From Lachnospiraceae bacterium (GTDB taxonomy: Bacteria; Bacillota_A; Clostridia; Lachnospirales; Lachnospiraceae), in contig JAFZJK010000007.1 in the NCBI GenBank assembly GCA_017553965.1, positions 1-7,949 of the forward strand: a stretch of DNA of 7,949 nucleotides, in the 5' to 3' direction. A model generated the notes under the pieces. That model worked only from the letters and a program-made list of their open reading frames with translations. It did not search any database and was not told the DNA's origin. Positions 5,919 to 7,949 of this stretch are shown here, piece after piece (position 1 is the stretch's first letter; each line of letters begins with the position of its first letter). The position numbers and the translations under genes were made by a program.

Positions 5919-6533
5919 ATGAATAAAATATTGACTATAAGCAGGCAGTATTCAAGCGGCGGCCGTGAGATAGGACAAAAGCTGGCGGAACTCTGGGGTA
6001 TCCCGTTTTATGACAATGAGCTCATAACCCGTGCGGCACAGGAAAGCGGATATGCCGTGGAAGCATTCCAGAGTGCGGAGAGCCGTGCCACCAGCTCATT
6101 ACTTTACTCCATAGCCAGAGGCATGGTAACATCCGGAAGCATACACAGTACATTTAACAACCTTACACTTGATGACCGTCTCTATATGGCCCAGGCCGAT
6201 ATAATAAGGAAGCTGGCCGAAGAAGGTCCCTGTGTCATAGTAGGCAGGTGTGCTGACTATATACTCGGGAAACGTAAGGACGTAGTAAATATATTTGTCA
6301 TGGCGGATATGGAGTTCAGAAAAGAACGTGCCATGCGTATAGACGGTATGCCTGAGGCAAAGATCGAGGAAAATATCCTAAAGATGGATAAGAGAAGAAA
6401 TAACTATTATAACTTCCATACCGGTGAAAAATGGGGCAGAGCCGAAAACTATTCCCTCTGTATAAACAGCAGCCGTGTTGGTATCGATAATGCCGTGCAG
6501 GTAATCAAGACATATTGTGAGGCATATAAATAA
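5919..6533 (+). CDS. Cytidylate kinase-like family protein
   Basis: This is a 204-residue protein of the cytidylate kinase-like family (Pfam Cytidylate_kin2), common in gut and rumen Clostridia. The N-terminal motif ILTISRQYSSGGREIG (residues 4-19) replaces the classical P-loop and is typical of the family. It is followed by WGIPFYDNELI (26-36), CVIVGRCADYIL (105-116), and a lid-like basic stretch MDKRRNNYYNFHTG (156-169). The end is SLCINSSRVGIDNAV. The fold implies ATP-dependent phosphorylation of a nucleotide or small molecule in the cytoplasm, but the substrate is not established, and this should not be equated with the essential Cmk enzyme. It has its own promoter. It is separated by terminators from both neighbours and converges on the MATE gene. 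Confidence 0.88.
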   Translation: MNKILTISRQYSSGGREIGQKLAELWGIPFYDNELITRAAQESGYAVEAFQSAESRATSSLLYSIARGMVTSGSIHSTFNNLTLDDRLYMAQADIIRKLAEEGPCVIVGRCADYILGKRKDVVNIFVMADMEFRKERAMRIDGMPEAKIEENILKMDKRRNNYYNFHTGEKWGRAENYSLCINSSRVGIDNAVQVIKTYCEAYK

Positions 6534-6559
6534 AAAAGCCTTCCCCTCAGAGGGGAAGG
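6532..6559 (-). terminator. Intrinsic terminator of the MATE gene (minus strand)
   Basis: Read on the minus strand, CCTTCCCCT and AGGGGAAGG (6551-6559 and 6539-6547) form a perfect 9-bp stem with a 3-base loop, followed by C and six T (6537-6532). The T run lies across the stop codon of the cytidylate kinase-like gene. On the plus strand no T run follows this hairpin, so its direction is clear. Confidence 0.8.
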
Positions 6560-6582
6560 TGGTGCGAAGCACCGGATGAGGT
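6538..6582. repeat. Two-hairpin palindromic element (REP-like)
   Basis: Two adjacent hairpins, CCTTCCCCT-CAG-AGGGGAAGG (6539-6559) and GGTGC-GAA-GCACC (6561-6573), are followed by GGATGAGGTG. Elements of this form, a G/C-rich palindrome plus a smaller hairpin plus a GGATGAGG-like tail, are familiar as dispersed intergenic repeats in Clostridia genomes. Only one copy is in this window, so its repeated nature is inferred from memory of the type. Confidence 0.5.
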
Positions 6583-6591
6583 GTAAATCGT

Positions 6592-6621
6592 AGCTCCTGT
6601 TATATACAGGAGCTTTTTTTT
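6592..6621 (+). terminator. Intrinsic terminator of the cytidylate kinase-like gene
   Basis: AGCTCCTGT (6592-6600) pairs perfectly with ACAGGAGCT (6606-6614) around a 5-base loop, followed by T to 6621. The T run reaches into the stop codon of the convergent MATE gene (6620-6622). Confidence 0.9.
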
Positions 6622-7949
6622 ATATTACTCTCTTGTTTTTCCACTTGTCACTCTTAAATCTCCATATATTTATAGCGGCCTTTATGCACCAGTCAAGTAC
6701 CATGGCGAGCGTGATACCGATCACACCCATACCCAGCCACTTTGCTAACGCAAATGAGAGAATGGTACGGCATATGACTGTGGCGAATATGGAGTTCCAC
6801 ATGGTGAATTTTACATCTCCCGCAGCTCTTAAACCTCCCGAGAGCGGTCCTGAAAACGGCTGTACTATCCCTGAAAAGATATTATGTATTATGACGATGA
6901 TGAGCAGTAAGTCTTTTGTCTCATCCGTCAGATCGTAAAGCGGAAGTATCAGCGGAGTTATGGCCGTGATCAGGATATTCCATATGATAGCCAGCAGCAG
7001 GGACAGTCTTGTCAGTTTCTTTATATACCATTCCGCGGCTTCCGTATCCCAGGCACCTATACACTGACCGACTACCGTGATAAATACAGTGGCCATGGCT
7101 ATGTTTATACATGCGGAAAGTGACCATATGGTCTGACCTGTGGTATTGGCAGCTATTTGGGATGTACCGAATGTTGCTACCAGCATGCCGAGTACTACCT
7201 TGGCAGCCTGAAACAGAGTGGTCTCTATGGAGTTCGGTATGGCTACTCCGAGTATTCTCTTCGACATAGTCCACTTTAGTTTAAACACCAGCTTCGGTAT
7301 GATACATACTTCATTGTCTTTTTTAAGACACAGGTAGGTCATTATCAGGGCGGCGACATACCAGGAGATGGTGGTAGGCCATGCCACGCCTGCCGCACCT
7401 GCCTTTAATACGAAAATACCTATGGCATTACCTGCTACGTTTATCAGGTTGGCCGTAAGTGATACCCACATGGTGACTTTGGTATGTCCCATGGCACGGT
7501 ATACGGCGGCTCCGGCATTGTACAGGGCATTTGCCGGGAAGGATATAGCTACTATCTGCATATAGGTTATGCAGGCATCCATAGTTTCCGGTTCGGTCTT
7601 GGGATACATGACTTTAAGAAGTCCGGATCCGAACAGAAGCATTAGCGCCATACAGGTAAGCGACATAAAACCGCCCAGATGAAAAACTTGGGATGCTGCG
7701 AGGTCTGCGTTTTCTTTCTTCTTATTCCCCAAGTATTGTGATACAACTATGGCTCCTCCGGCGGAGATAGATGTAAACAGATATATGAAAACGGTATAGA
7801 TCATGGTGTCCAGACCTACTCCGGCCACTACTTCTTCACCTGCATAGCTGACCATCATAGTATCTGCAAGTCCTACGACCAGCTGTAACAGCTGTTCTAT
7901 AAGAAGCGGTACTATTATAGCTTTCAGTGCTTGGTTGGAGAAGCGCTGG
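6620..7949 (-). CDS. MATE-family efflux transporter (5' end outside the window)
   Basis: This is a multidrug and toxin extrusion (MATE) inner-membrane exporter that moves cationic or other small compounds out in exchange for Na+ or H+. The visible part is about 442 residues and nearly the whole protein. The tandem methionine codons at 7858 and 7855 are not the start: the frame stays open to the edge, and the upstream 30 codons read QRFSNQALKAIIVPLLIEQL and on to LADTMMVSYAG, the standard first MATE helix. About a dozen hydrophobic segments follow. Family landmarks are VSQYLGNKKKENADLAASQV in the first half, AGAAVYRAMGHTKVTMWVSL, and GLRAAGDVKFTMWNSI in the second half, marking the two repeated MatE domains. 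The substrate cannot be read from sequence. The promoter and start lie beyond 7949. Transcription ends at the hairpin at 6539-6559. Confidence 0.93.
   Translation of the reverse strand, partial: QRFSNQALKAIIVPLLIEQLLQLVVGLADTMMVSYAGEEVVAGVGLDTMIYTVFIYLFTSISAGGAIVVSQYLGNKKKENADLAASQVFHLGGFMSLTCMALMLLFGSGLLKVMYPKTEPETMDACITYMQIVAISFPANALYNAGAAVYRAMGHTKVTMWVSLTANLINVAGNAIGIFVLKAGAAGVAWPTTISWYVAALIMTYLCLKKDNEVCIIPKLVFKLKWTMSKRILGVAIPNSIETTLFQAAKVVLGMLVATFGTSQIAANTTGQTIWSLSACINIAMATVFITVVGQCIGAWDTEAAEWYIKKLTRLSLLLAIIWNILITAITPLILPLYDLTDETKDLLLIIVIIHNIFSGIVQPFSGPLSGGLRAAGDVKFTMWNSIFATVICRTILSFALAKWLGMGVIGITLAMVLDWCIKAAINIWRFKSDKWKNKRVI

Noticed and set aside
7853..7858. Tandem ATG codons at 7858/7855 as the start of the MATE gene
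   Set aside because: The frame continues upstream to the window edge and encodes the conserved first MATE helix, so these methionines are internal.
1..7949. CRISPR array, insertion sequence, toxin-antitoxin pair or phage-defence locus
   Set aside because: No evenly spaced repeats, transposase, terminal inverted repeats, small paired genes or defence domains were seen. The XRE protein is much larger than a typical antitoxin and has no toxin partner.

Overview
The window looks like chromosomal DNA of a low-to-middling G+C anaerobic Firmicute, most likely a Lachnospiraceae-type Clostridium relative. The grounds are the gene families present (a Spo0B-type kinase, a LytTR regulator, a short NfeD with a FloA flotillin, a cytidylate kinase-like protein, a MATE exporter), the strong GGAGG ribosome binding sites, the heavy use of CTT for leucine, and a tRNA-Leu with anticodon AAG. 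The genus is inference; no ribosomal RNA marker is present.

Layout. 15-142: a tRNA-Leu(AAG) with its own intrinsic terminator. 143-1339: a promoter with a perfect 12-bp palindrome at the expected transcription start, then an XRE-family regulator with a helical C-terminal half. 1340-1516: an intergenic stretch with overlapping, mutually exclusive inverted repeats and a TATAAT box. 1517-2716: a YcaQ-family winged-helix DNA glycosylase with the QxD active-site motif. 2717-5813: a four-gene operon with its own promoter and terminator, coding for a single-pass Spo0B-type sensor kinase, a short NfeD membrane protein, the flotillin FloA and a LytTR response regulator. 5814-6533: a cytidylate kinase-like gene with its own promoter. 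6532-6621: a compact convergent double terminator containing a two-hairpin palindromic element. 6620-7949: a MATE-family exporter on the minus strand. Its reading frame stays open to the window edge, so its true start is outside.

How the genes work together. The most interesting unit is 2810-5763. A kinase with almost no sensory domain and a DNA-binding response regulator enclose the membrane-microdomain pair NfeD/FloA, with gaps of 2, 0 and 18 bases between successive genes. The simplest reading is one co-transcribed membrane-signalling module, in which NfeD and FloA organise or feed the signal to the kinase and the LytTR protein turns it into transcription. The gene arrangement is seen directly; the functional link is inference. 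The flanking genes appear to be independent transcription units.
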